64,000 nucleotides of DNA from JABAAW01 sp965216605 (GTDB lineage Bacteria; Pseudomonadota; Alphaproteobacteria; JABAAW01), in the NCBI GenBank assembly GCA_965216605.1, contig CBDCGG010000002.1, positions 1,240,001 through 1,304,000 of the forward strand, given 5' to 3'. Shown piece after piece: positions 1-11,900 of the stretch. Positions within the stretch are counted from its first letter, which is position 1; each line of letters starts with the position of its first letter. The translations under genes were made by a program, and so were the position numbers. The notes beneath the pieces are model-generated. The model was not told where the DNA came from. It did not search any database and saw nothing but the letters and a program-made list of their open reading frames with translations.

Positions 1-952
1 AGGGTGTCCTCGCCATCGCCCAATCCTCCGTAAAGGGTGTCATTGCCGCTGCCGCCGTAGAGAGTATCGCTGCCATGGCCGCTGTAGATGGTGTCATCGC
101 CATCGTAACCGTAGAGGGTATCGTTGCCCCACCCTCCTAAAATAGTGTTTGCTTCTGCAGTCCCTCCTAAAATATCGTCGTATCTTGAGCCTTGAAAATT
201 CTCGAAATTACTCACGGTATCGCCTGTTGCGTGTCCTCCTGATATTTCCCCACTCCCAAGGTTAACGGTCACTCCTTCGTTGGAGCCATCGTAGCTGAGG
301 GTGTCCTTGCCTGCTCCCCCATCGAGAACATCTGCCCCCGCACCGCCTTCAAGAGTATCGTTGCCATAGCCGCCGTTAATGGTGTCATCGCCATCGCCGC
401 CGTCAAGGGTGTCCTCGCCATCGCCCAATCCTCCGTAAAGGGTGTCATTGCCGCTGCCGCCGTAGAGAGTATCGCTGCCATGGCCGCTGTAGATGGTGTC
501 ATCGCCATCGCCGCCGTTAAGGATGTCGTTGCCCGCACCGCCTTCAAGAGTATCGTTGCCATAGCCGCCGTTAATGGTGTCATCGCCATCGCCGCCGTCA
601 AGGGTGTCCTCGCCATCGCCCAATCCTCCGTAAAGGGTGTCATTGCCGCTGCCGCCGTAGAGAGTATCGCTGCCATGGCCGCTGTAGATGGTGTCATCGC
701 CATCGTAACCGTAGAGGGTATCGTTGCCCCACCCTCCTAAAATAGTGTTTGCTTCTGCAGTCCCTCCTAAAATATCGTCGTATCTTGAGCCTTGAAAATT
801 CTCGAAATTACTCACGGTATCGCCTGTTGCGTGTCCTCCTGATATTTCCCCACTCCCAAGGTTAACGGTCACTCCTTCGTTGGAGCCATCGTAGCTGAGG
901 GTGTCCTTGCCTGCTCCCCCATCGAGAACATCTGCCCCCGCACCGCCTTCAA
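1..952. repeat. 600-bp exact tandem duplication inside the RTX gene
   Basis: Bases 1-352 are identical to 601-952 as read; the first difference is at 353/953. A second, 195-bp periodicity is nested inside (346-405 equals 541-600, and 406 starts the same sequence as 601). Both periods are multiples of three, so the reading frame is kept and only the number of nonapeptides changes. Identity at synonymous sites implies very recent duplication or gene conversion. Confidence 0.9.
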
Positions 953-1616
953 TGGTATCGTTGCCCTCATCTCCGTAAATGGTATCGTTGTGATCATCCC
1001 CATCGAGAACATCTGCACCCGCGCCGCCTTCAATGGTATCGTTGCCCCCAGCTCCGGCAAGAATATCGTCGCCGTCTCTGCCTTGTATTGTGTTTCTTTC
1101 TGCGTTGCCTGTAATTATGTCGTTGTAGCCTGAACCCTCGATGTTTTCTACATACGCCACATAGTTAGATACGCCTCCAGCGATGCTGGCTATGGCATAG
1201 TCATCACTGTAACGAAACCACTGCCCAATGATTTGAACCGAGGTCGCGTAGTGTATCGGTGTATAACCAAGGTTCAATGTGACGGCACCTTCAGCGTCCC
1301 TGAAGGTCACTGCGTCGGTTCCCGACCCTCCGTTTAAGATATTTCTTCCAGCCCCCCCGTAAAGCCGATCGGTGCCTCCCCCTCCGAAAAGCGCGTCATC
1401 GCCAGACCCTCCGTAAAGTCGGTCGTCGCCGCTGCTTCCGATGAGGAAATCGTCTCCCCCCTCTCCGTAAAGCCAGTCGTTTCCGCTGCCTCCGTCGATG
1501 TAGTCGTCGCCGCCCCTTGCGTAGACGGTGTCGCCTCCGCCGTAGAGTAGGCCCCAGTCGGTGTATCTACTACCGTATCTTGTTTCGCCGAAGATTGTGC
1601 CGATAATTATTGCCAT
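1..1616 (-). CDS. RTX-type Ca2+-binding repeat protein, 3' end beyond left edge
   Basis: The minus frame from an ATG at 1616 stays open to the left edge (538 codons seen). It begins MAIIIGTIFGETRYG and at once enters GGxGxDxLY nonapeptides (for example GGSGNDWLYGEGGDD), the Ca2+-binding parallel beta-roll signature of RTX proteins. Around residues 100-180 and 280-330 the repeats are broken by submodules of the type DTLSYDGSNEGVTVNLGSG. A GGAGGG ribosome site lies about 11 bases upstream of the ATG. There is no Sec signal peptide; RTX proteins normally leave by a type I system through a C-terminal signal, which would lie outside the window. No catalytic domain is visible. Divergent from the giant RTX gene, so the two may be co-regulated (inference). 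Confidence 0.88.
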   Translation of the reverse strand, partial: MAIIIGTIFGETRYGSRYTDWGLLYGGGDTVYARGGDDYIDGGSGNDWLYGEGGDDFLIGSSGDDRLYGGSGDDALFGGGGTDRLYGGAGRNILNGGSGTDAVTFRDAEGAVTLNLGYTPIHYATSVQIIGQWFRYSDDYAIASIAGGVSNYVAYVENIEGSGYNDIITGNAERNTIQGRDGDDILAGAGGNDTIEGGAGADVLDGDDHNDTIYGDEGNDTIEGGAGADVLDGGAGKDTLSYDGSNEGVTVNLGSGEISGGHATGDTVSNFENFQGSRYDDILGGTAEANTILGGWGNDTLYGYDGDDTIYSGHGSDTLYGGSGNDTLYGGLGDGEDTLDGGDGDDTINGGYGNDTLEGGAGNDILNGGDGDDTIYSGHGSDTLYGGSGNDTLYGGLGDGEDTLDGGDGDDTINGGYGNDTLEGGAGADVLDGGAGKDTLSYDGSNEGVTVNLGSGEISGGHATGDTVSNFENFQGSRYDDILGGTAEANTILGGWGNDTLYGYDGDDTIYSGHGSDTLYGGSGNDTLYGGLGDGEDT

Positions 1617-1723
1617 TGCTCTGTCCCTCCGCAGGACATGGTTTGGTTGATCAAACTAAAGACAGCTTCTTGGCTCTCTCAAGACTCTCCTTAAATAAGA
1701 TTTTTTTAAGTTTTTTTCAACTT

Positions 1724-1740
1724 AAAGTTTGTCAAACTTT
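1724..1740. promoter_or_regulatory. 17-bp perfect palindrome overlapping a TTGACA box before the left RTX gene
   Basis: The sequence is AAAGTTTG-T-CAAACTTT. On the minus strand a TTGACA hexamer (1735-1730) sits inside it, 114 bases upstream of the RTX ATG. A looser GTTTG/CAAAC inverted repeat recurs near 1642-1658. The surrounding bases are AT-rich but no good -10 box at 16-18 bp could be fixed. A repressor or activator site is an inference. Confidence 0.35.
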
Positions 1741-2262
1741 GTTGCTGTTTGTAATCCCCTGATTTTTCGAGGTTTTTGGGCGATATTTGCAGGCTTTTTC
1801 TTGAGAGGATGAGTGGAGAGGTAATGTGACGGGCTATGAGGGGACACTTTCGGACATATAGATACAGGAAGTGATTCGGCTGCTTGAGGTCGGCAAGCCT
1901 CTGCCAGACTGCTATCGTTGCTAGGTTTGTTTGCTTCGTTCGCTTGCCCGAAGACGCTACCCTTATCCTAGCAAGCCTCAGTGAGAGGTGCTTGAGCCGT
2001 TATCGTAGATGAAGGAGACACGAGGAGCCAATCTAAGTGTCTTCTTGGCGTCTTCTTGTTTTTCCATGCGCAAAACGAGTTTTTTGTGACACTAGCTCAT
2101 TGCAATTTCGGTGTTTTTCGATGCTGCGGTGGCTTGTGTTGGTAAAATCTTTGTGAACGACGAGATTAAGGTAGCATAGGGGTTGACTTTTGCTATCTAC
2201 TCCAGCTAGATTGCTTCCAACGAGTTCAAGCGGTGCGCTTTGAGCAGGGGGAGCGAGCAGAG

Positions 2263-2326
2263 GGACAAACGGACAAACGGACAAACGGACAAACGGACAA
2301 ACGGACAAACGGACAAACGGACAAGG
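2263..2326. repeat. 8-bp tandem repeat, 7 exact copies plus 1 degenerate
   Basis: The unit GGACAAAC is repeated in register from 2263 to 2318, with a last degenerate copy at 2319-2326. Eight-base units are classic slipped-strand substrates. The array lies about 620 bp upstream of the giant RTX start codon. Confidence 0.95.
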
Positions 2327-2345
2327 GGGAGTTCTCGTGGGGGAG

Positions 2346-2400
2346 GGAAGAAACAGGAAAGAAACAGGAAAGAAATAGGGAAGACATAGGGAAGAAATAG
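2346..2400. repeat. 11-bp tandem repeat, 5 imperfect copies
   Basis: Units of the form GGAAGAAACAG run from 2346 to 2400 with one to three changes per copy. The 11-bp period is about one helical turn, in a polypurine strand. Confidence 0.85.
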
Positions 2401-2825
2401 GAATGGATAAACTTTTCGTGAACAGCGAAAAAAAGCAAAACAAAGGTTGACTTTTTTTGTTTTTACCCTCAAAGAGAACCTCTGAAGGGTGTCACTAGTA
2501 GATTCTTCAGGAACGAGAGGGAGCGAGAGGGAGCGCGAGGGAGCGAGCAGAGGGACAAACGGACAAGAGGGAGCGAGCAGAGGGACAAACGGACAAGGGG
2601 GAGTTCGCGGGGGAGGGAAGAAACAGGGGGAAACGGGGGAAGCAGGGGTAGGGACACAAGGGGGCGGACGCTCTCGTTCGCGAGCATGTCGATCGTCGCG
2701 ATGGGGGAAGCAGGGGGAGGGATACAAGGGGGCGGACGCGCGTTGCGCTTTGGGAAGGCTGACAGACAGCTGACGCAAGCACAAGGGGCAGACGAGAAAC
2801 GAGGGGGGCGGAAACAACACAAAGA

Positions 2826-2882
2826 CAACGAAACTCAAGACCAACGAAACTCAAGACCAACGAAACTCAAGACCAACGAAAC
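2826..2882. repeat. 16-bp tandem repeat, 3.5 copies, just upstream of the giant RTX gene
   Basis: The unit CAACGAAACTCAAGAC starts at 2826, 2842 and 2858, with a half copy at 2874. It ends 59 bp before the ATG, so it probably lies in the promoter or 5' leader. Confidence 0.93.
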
Positions 2883-2941
2883 AAGGACAAAGGGCAACCT
2901 CTGTTTTTATGACAAACTTTTGCTAAAGAAGGAGCAGAACC

Positions 2942-5900
2942 ATGGCATTAACCTACACAGCGACCACGACCAGCGGCACCATCACAATAACAAACACAAA
3001 TGCTGCGGATCTGTATTTTGTCGGGACGAAGCCCGTAGCAGATTTCTCCCCAGCAGATATCTCCATCGTGCGAGGGGCTGGCAATATGATGACGATCACG
3101 ATTGATGGCGCCACCATAAAAATAGCTGTTGCTACTTTCGTAGCCGGACGCTACACCTTGCACTACGGCGATCCTGATGCCCAGCCAGTGAATCTGGGTT
3201 ATTTGGCTCTGAGTAAAGGCAGTGATAGCACTAATGATGTTGTACTAGGCGATGGAGGAAATAACGATATTAGTGGTTTTGATGGCGATGATATTATATA
3301 CGGTCTTGGCGGTAACGATACACTTACTGGCGGTGCTGGCAACGACCATCTCTTCGGCGGCGACGGCGACGACAAGCATAATGGAGACGATGGTAACGAT
3401 GTGTTCTACGGTAGCGAAGGTGCGGATAGATTTTATGGCGGAGCAGGGATCGATACGCTAAGCTACGCAGACTCTCCTGAGGGTGTCCGATTCGACAGCA
3501 GATATCCCTATTCTATTAACACAGGCGGAGACGCTGCTGGCGACCGCATAAGCGTAATCGATATTTTAGATCCAACCTTAGAGAACCTTATCGGCTCGGC
3601 ATATAACGACACCCTCATAGGCAACAGCTTAGCCAACTCCTTGGTGGGCGGTGCGGGCGATGACATCTTGCAAGGTTTTGAGCTTGGTGACACCTTCGAC
3701 GGCGGGGAGGGAAGCGATACGCTCAGCTACGAAGGCTCCAATGCGGGTGTCTTTGTCAGTCTCTTGCTAGGGAATGCTGAACAGAATTTCATAGGCGGAC
3801 ACGCTGAAGGCGACAGCTTCGCAGAAGGGGCTGAGACAAGCTTCGAAAACCTTATCGGCTCGGCATACGCCGACACCCTCATCGGTAGCGCTGGAAACAA
3901 CATCTTGACAGGCGGCGGGGGGGCAGACACCCTCAGTGGTGCTGGTAACGCAGATACCATCGTCAACGGTAACATGGTGCTAGGAATGGACACGCTGAAA
4001 GGTGGGGAGGGAATAGACGACTATATCCTCTCCGTCGCAGGCAGCTACACCATTCAAGGCGATAGCGACGGCGGCAACCTCCTCTTCAGAGGAATTTCAA
4101 ACCCCAACGACATCGTCGCAACGCAAGACGCTAACGACCCAACCATCGTGAGAATCACGGCAGGCGATGTCTTCGTTACGATTGAAAACTATGTAGACGC
4201 TGTCTTCAACATCTTCTACGGCGATGGTAGCGGGGGTGATGTGGCAGATCGTACCTTGGTTCTTGAAGCTAGTACGGAAGGCACAAGCGGCAACGACACC
4301 CTTACAGGGGACGTGGAGGATGACATCCTTGATGGCATGGGGGGTAATGACAGCATCACAGGTGGCGGCGGCAACGACACCATCGTAGGTGGTACGGGGA
4401 ACGATACCCTCGATGGCGGCGCGGGCGCGGACACCTATGTCTTCAACAGCGGCGATGGCCACGACACCATCCAAGACGATCCGGACGGCGGCAGGTTGCA
4501 CTTCAAAGACGCGACAGGTGGCGGCAGTTTCGATTTTTCGCAAGCTAGCAATGGCGATGTGACAATTATGGTCGGTAGCGACTCGGTGAAGATTTTGTCT
4601 GCTGTTGCTTTTTCCGATGGTCGCTTCACCCTATCCTACGGGGATGAAGACACCCCGACCGTGCTGGGCAAGCTGTATTTTGGAACTAGATCAGGCGACA
4701 CAATTGTGAGGGGGGACGATGACGACTTGATCTATGGCTTTGAAGGTAACGATAATCTGACGGGCGGCGCGGGCAACGATAGGCTTGAAGGTGGACACGG
4801 CTCGGATAGGCTGACAGGCGGCGCGGGTAACGACAGGCTCGGAGGTGGCGGTGGCAATGATACGCTGACAGGCGGCGCGGGCGACGATAGGCTCGGAGGT
4901 GGCGATGGCAATGATACGCTGACAGGCGGCGCGGGCAACGACAGTCTCGTCGGCGGCGATGGCGATGATACGCTGACAGGCGGCGAGGGCGACGATAGGC
5001 TAGAAGGTGGAGGGGGTGTGGACACCTATGTCTTTGAGGGTAACTTTGGCGCGGACACCATCGTAGGCGATACGGACGGAGGCAGACTCTACTTCAAAGA
5101 TGCGGCAGGGCTTGGCGATCTCACCTTCTCGCGCGCTGGCAATGGCGATGTGGTCATCTCGAGCGATGACGGCTCTGTGACGATCGATGTTGCTTCTTAT
5201 GCAGATAATAGATATAGCATACACTACGGCAGTGGCAACACACTGCTGGGCGTTATGAGACTCGCTGGTGATAATGGTGAGGCTTTTTCCTCGGGAGATC
5301 GGGCGGATTTTCTGCACGGCGGCGCGGGTATAGATACCGTAAACTACTTAGGTTCAGGCGCAGGCGTTACGGTCAGTTTGCTTGCGGGTGCTACGAACAC
5401 AGGAGGGCGTGCCGCGGGCGACACTCTTGTTAGCATCGAAAACATCTTAGGCTCAACCTACAAAGATAGCCTCACAGGCAACGCGCAAGCCAACAGGTTG
5501 CAAGGTTCTAGCAACGATGACGAGCTCTACGGCTTGGCGGGCGACGACAGACTTGAGGGCGGATACGGCGCAGACACGCTGGACGGCGGCGCGGGCAACG
5601 ACATACTTGAGGGCGGATACGGCGCAGACACGCTGGACGGCGGCGCGGGCAACGACACGCTTGAGGGTGGAGTAGGCGCGGACAGCTATATCTTTGCGGG
5701 AAATTATGGCGACGACATCATACAAAACGATGACGACGGCGGCAAACTCTACTTCAAGGGTGCCACAGGTCTCAGCGATTTTGGTTTCACCTATGATGCC
5801 GATGGCAATTTTGTTATGACGACTGGCGGTGGCTCTGTTACCTTTAATAGCGTTAGTGCTAATCTCTTCAGCATACACTATGGTACTAATGATACAGAGT

Positions 5901-8900
5901 TGGGCAGGCTTTCGGCGGCAGATGCAACAGGCGGACTTTTAGAGGCACCAAACAACGAGGACAAGACAGACCTGCTGATAGGCTCCGCAGTCGCGGATAC
6001 CTTGAGAGGACTGGCAGGCAACGACGATCTCCGCGGTAATGCGGGCAACGACATCTTGGAAGGTGGTGATGGCGATGACAGGCTAGTCGGCAATACAGGA
6101 GACGACACCTTGGAAGGCGGCGCGGGCGCAGACACGCTCATCGGTGGCTTAGGCACAGACACCGCGAGCTATGCGAGTTCGAATGAGGGCGTGAATGGGG
6201 CAGGTGTTGAGGTCAGTTTGGTTGCAGGTGCTACTAACACGGGAGAGCATGCCGAGGGCGATACTCTTTTTGCTATCGAAAACCTTCGCGGCTCGGACTA
6301 CAAAGACACGCTTACAGGCAACGCGGGAGACAATAGGCTCGTCGGCGGCGCGGGCAACGATACGCTTACAGGCGGGCTAGGCGACGACATCCTTGTAGGC
6401 GGAACAGGCGCAGACACCTATGTATTCACAGGTGGTTACGGCAACGACATCATCCGAGGCGATACGGACGGCGGCACGCTGCAATTCAAAGACGCGACAA
6501 GTCGAAGCGATCTCCGTTTCTCGCGCGAAGCGAATGGCGATGTCGTTATCACAAGCAGTGGTGGCTCGGTGAAGATACTGCAAGCTGCCTATGAAGATGG
6601 TCGCTACAGCATCTCCTACGGCGATGGTGCCAACGAAGTAGTGCTGGGAAAACTCTATTACGGAACAAGTGAAGCAGAAACCCTGACAGGCACTGCAGGC
6701 TCGACCGATAGAAACTTGCTTTTGGGCTTTGGCGGTGGAGATACTCTGACAGGTGGAGCAGGCATAGACATCCTCATCGGTGGTGCGGGCGACGACATCT
6801 TGGAAGGTGGAGCAGGCGCAGACAGCTATATCTTTGGGGGCAATTTTGGCGAGGACACCATCCAAAACGATGGCGATGGCGGCAATCTCTACTTTAGATC
6901 TGCGGGAGATGCTAACGATCTCAGTATCGGTCTAGTTGGCAGTAATTATGAGATCAAGACAGGTGCCAACAAAGTAACGGTCGAAGGAGCCGGTTCCTAC
7001 ACCATACACTACGGCTCCGAGGATACGGTGTTGGGTAGGGTTTTGTTGGTGAAGACAGCAGGCGAAGATACCTCGGCAACCGACGACGAGGGGCAAGACC
7101 TGATCTACGGCTCGATAGGCGATGACACCTTGAGAGGACTGGGAGGAGACGACGATATCCGCGGCAACGACGGCGCAGACAAACTCTACGGCGGCGCGGG
7201 CGCAGACACACTGGACGGCGGCGCGGGAGCAGACACGCTTGAGGGCGGCGAGGGCGCAGACACGCTGGACGGCGGCGCGGGCGCAGACACCGCAAGCTAC
7301 GCAGGATCAGCGGGTGACACAGATGGGGCAGGCGTTGTCGTTAATCTATTTAGAGGCACTGCTACAGGCAACGACGCTGAAGGAGATGTTCTTGTTGGTA
7401 TAGAGAACCTTGAGGGCTCAGCGCACAAAGACATACTTATAGGCGACACGGCAGCCAACACTCTGCAAGGCAACGCGGGCGATGACAGGCTAGTAGGTGG
7501 CGCGGGTAACGATAGGTTGGAAGGTGGTGCGGGCGTAGACACGCTCGTCGGCAACATCGGCAACGACTTCTTGCAGGGAGGAGAAGGCACAGACAACTAC
7601 ATCTTTGCGGGTAGTTTTGGCACCGATACCATCGAAGTAGATACGGACGGTGGCAATCTGCAATTCAAGCAGGCGACAGGTCTTGGTGATTTCACTTTCT
7701 CGACAGACGGTAGCGGCAATGTGCTCGTCGCGGGTGGCGGCGGCACTGTGAAGATTCTGAAAGCTGCCTATGCCGATGGTCGCTACAACCTACAGTATGG
7801 TGTTGAGAATATAGATTTGGGCAAGTTGTCTGTTGGCACGGATGGCGATGACAATAGCGAAGTCGCGAATGCTGACGATGCGTTCGTTGGCGGCACGGGT
7901 GAAGCAGACTTGATGTATGGCTTGGCGGGTGTTGATACGCTGAAAGGTTTTGCGGGTAACGACCTGCTCTTTGGGGGTTCGGGCGATGACAGGCTTGAGG
8001 GCGGCGATGGAGCAGACAGGCTTGTCGGCGGCGATGGTGCGGATACGCTTGAGGGCGGCGCGGATAACGACGTTCTCGTTGGGGGCTTGGGCGCAGACGA
8101 GTATGTTTTTGAGGCAGGGCACGGTGCGGACATTATTCGAGGCGATACGGACGGCGGCGAACTTCAATTCAAAGCAGCAACGAATGGCGATGCCTTCTCC
8201 TTCTCGCGTGTCGGCGATCTTGTGACCCTAGGGGTTGGTAGTGATTCGGTTGCTATCGGAGGTTTTGCCAATGGCAATTATGTTTTGCAATACGGCACTG
8301 GCGATACCTCGCTGGGCAGGCTTGCTGTTGCGACACAGGAAGGCGGAGCGCTGAGGGCAAACGCCGATGATGAGCAAGACTGGCTCAAAGGCTTGGCAGG
8401 CGACGACATCCTCGTAGGCAATGGAGGCGATGACAGGATCGACGGCGGCGCGGGGAACGATCGGCTTTTCGGCGGCGGTGGCGTTGATACGCTGACAGGT
8501 GGCGCTGGTGTAGACACGCTCGTTGGTGGCTTGGGCGACGACTTCCTGCGGGGTGGAGCAGGTACGGACAATTATATCTTTGCGGGTAGTTTTGGCGAGG
8601 ACACTATTCAGGGCGATGCTGACGGCGGCAATCTACAATTCAAGCAGGCGACGGGTTTAGACGATCTTATTTTCTCGCGTGTGGGCTTGAATAACGAGAA
8701 TGTGAAGATCACGCAAGGTGTAAACTCTGTGACGATTGAGAACTATGTCGATGGTAAATTCAGCATACAATATGGTTCTGATAACACGGACTTGGGGAGA
8801 CTTTCGTTGGCGGCAGCTGCAGGCGGCATGATCGAGGCAGCTGCCGATGACAAGGCAGACCTGATGCTCGGCTTGGCAGGCGACGACATCTTCGTAGGCG

Positions 8901-11900
8901 ATGGAGGCAACGATGATCTCCGCGGTTATGCGGGCAACGACATGCTTACAGGCGGTGCGGGCAACGATAGGCTCATCGGCGGCGATGGCATAGACACGCT
9001 GAAAGGTGGCGCGGGCAACGACAGGCTGGAAGGCGGCTTGGGCGCGGACAAGTATGTTTTTGAAAGCGGCGGCGGCAGAGATATCATCGTAGACGATACG
9101 GACGGCGGCGAACTTCAATTCCAAGGTGCGTTGAAAGCGAGCGATCTCGAATTCTCTCGCGCGCCTAACGGCAATGTGATTGCTAGGGTCGGAGTAGACG
9201 TTGTGGTGATTCTGCCCTCTGCTCAGGGCGCTGCTACCTACAGCGTAGCCCACGGCGCGAGCGACACAGCGCTAGGCGCGCTCATGATAGTGGATGGCGA
9301 AGGCGTGGCGACCGCCGATACCACCGAGACCGCCTTGGGTGATGATGCCAAAGACGTTATGGTGGGAACGATAGGTCGCGACACCCTTCGAGGGCTTGGC
9401 GAGAACGACCGTCTCTACGGAGCTGCGGGCAACGACGAGCTTGATGGTGGAGATGGCGATGATACGCTTACAGGCGGAGCGGGCGATGATACGCTTATAG
9501 GCGGCGCGGGTACGGACACCTATGTATTCGCGGGCGATTACGGCGCAGACATCATCCGAGGCGATACGGACGGCGGCACGCTGCTATTCAAAGATGCGAC
9601 AAGTCGAGGCGATCTCCGTTTCTCGCGCGTTGGTGAGAATATGAAGATCACGCAAAGTGCAAACTCTGTGACGATTGAGGACTATGAAAATGGTAAATTC
9701 AGCATCTCCTACGGAGACGCTGGCAATGAGGTGGCGCTGGGGAAACTCTATTACGGAACGAGTGGCGCAGAAACCTTTACAGGCACTGCCGATGAAAACT
9801 TACTTTTGGGCTTTGGCGGTGTTGATACTCTGACAGGTGGCGATGGTGTAGACACGCTCGTCGGCGGCTTGGGCAACGACTTCCTGCGTGGTGGAACAGG
9901 CACGGACGTCTATGTCTTTGGAGGCAATTTCGGCGAGGACACTATTCAGGGCGATACGGACGGCGGCAATCTGCAATTCAAAGGTGCGACGGGTTTCGGC
10001 GATTTCAGTTTCTCGCGTGTTGGCGAGAATAACGAGAATGTGCAGATCACACAAGGTGTAAACTCTGTTACGATTGAGAACTATGCCGATGGTAGATTCA
10101 GCATACAATATGGTTCTGAGAACACGGAGTTAGGGAGGCTTTCGTTGGCGGTAACCGCAGGCGGCACGCTCGAAGCACCTGCTGACGACAAGGCAGACAT
10201 GATGCTCGGTTTGGAAGGGGACGATATCTTCGTAGGCTATGGAGGCAACGATGATCTCCGCGGTTATGCGGGCAACGACATGCTTACAGGCGGTGCGGGC
10301 AACGACCTGCTTATCGGCGGTGCGGGTAACGACATCTTGGAAGGTGGAGCAGGCGCAGACAGGGTTGTAGGTGGCGCAGGATTAGACACCGCCAGCTACG
10401 CGGGCTCAACAGACACAGATGGGGTAGGCGTTGTCATCAATTTGTTAGCAGGCAGTGCTACAGGCAACGATGCTGAAGGTGATGTTCTTGTTGGTATAGA
10501 GAACCTTGAGGGCTCATCACACAAAGATACGCTTATAGGCGACACGGCAGACAACACTCTGCAAGGCAACGCGGGCGATGACAGGCTAGTAGGTGGCGCG
10601 GGCAACGACAGGCTTGAGGGCGGCGATGGCGCAGACAGGCTCGTCGGCGGCGATGGCGTTGATACGCTTATAGGTGATGCGGGCGACGACACGCTTATAG
10701 GTGGCTTGGGCAACGACTTCTTGCAGGGAGGAGATGGCACAGACAATTATATCTTTGTGGGTAGTTTTGGCGAGGACACTATTCAGGGTGATACGGACGG
10801 TGGCAATCTGCAATTCAAGCAGGCGACGGGTCTTGGTGATTTCACTTTATCGACAGACGGTAGCGGCAATGTGCTCGTCGCGGGCGGCGGCGGCACGGTG
10901 AAGATTCTGAAAGCTGCCTATGCTGATGGTCGCTACAGCCTGCAGTATGGTGTTGAGAATATAGATTTGGGCAAGTTGTCTGTTGGCACGGATGGCAATG
11001 ACAATAACGAAGACGTGAATGCTGACGATGCGTTCGTTCACGGCACTGGCGAAGCAGACTTGATGTATGGCTTGGCGGGTGACGATACGCTGAAAGGTCT
11101 CGCGGGTAACGACTTGCTCGTTGGAGGTTTGGGTGACGACAGGCTTGAGGGCGGCGATGGTGAAGACAGGCTCGTCGGCGGTGTAGGCATCGATACGCTG
11201 ATAGGCGGCGATGGCATAGACACGCTCGGCGGCGGCTTGGGCAACGACTTCTTGCAGGGGGGAACAGGCACGGACATCTATGTCTTTGCCGGTAGTTTTG
11301 GCGAGGACACTATTCAGGGCGATACGGACGGCGGCAATCTGCAATTCAAGCAGGCGACGGGTTTCGGCGATCTCATTTTCTCGCGTGTTGGCTCGAATAT
11401 GAAGATCGCGCAAAGTGCAAACTCTGGCGCGAACTCTGTTACGATTGAGAACTATGCCGATGGTAAATTCAGCATACAATATGGTTCTGAGAACACGGAC
11501 TTGGGGAGGCTTTCGTTGGCGTTAGCCGCAGGCGGCACGATCGAAGCACCTGCCGATGACAAGGCAGACCTGATGCTCGGTTTGGAAGGGGACGACATCT
11601 TCGTAGGCTATGGAGGCAACGATGATCTCCGCGGTTATGCGGGCAACGACATGCTTACAGGCGGTGCGGGCAACGACCTGCTCATCGGCGGCGATGGTAT
11701 AGACACGCTTACAGGCGGGGTTGGCGCAGATAGGCTCTTCGGCGGCGATGGTAACGACATCTTGGAAGGTGGAGCAGGCGCAGACAGGGTTGTAGGTGGC
11801 GCAGGATTAGACACCGCCAGCTACGCGGGCTCAACAGACACAGATGGGGCAGGCGTTGTCGTCAATTTGTTAGCAGGCAGTGTTACAGGTAACGATGCTG

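Larger units (their letters stand above)
1617..2941. other. 1.3-kb divergent intergenic region, GA-rich and repeat-filled
   Basis: No convincing gene. From 1617 to about 1760 it holds the AT-rich upstream region of the left RTX gene. Around 1800-2240 the sequence is unremarkable apart from a short methyltransferase-like remnant (1862-1924). From about 2240 to 2900 the plus strand is strongly purine-rich and made of several tandem repeats (8, 11 and 16 bp) plus two copies of a longer block: the sequence near 2241-2345 recurs in altered form at 2540-2630. Open frames here (2033-2443 and 2206-2844 minus, 2489-2773 plus) are translations of these simple repeats and are not called. Confidence 0.75.

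Noticed and set aside
1862..1924. Short plus frame IQEVIRLLEVGKPLPDCYR, similar to the start of DNA methyltransferases (GKPLPxxYR)
   Set aside because: Only about 20 codons, no start, no continuation downstream; a remnant is possible but cannot be supported.
2033..2844. Minus-strand frames over the repeat tract upstream of the giant RTX gene
   Set aside because: They are translations of simple repeats (repeating CPFVRLSV units) and stop or shift with the array.
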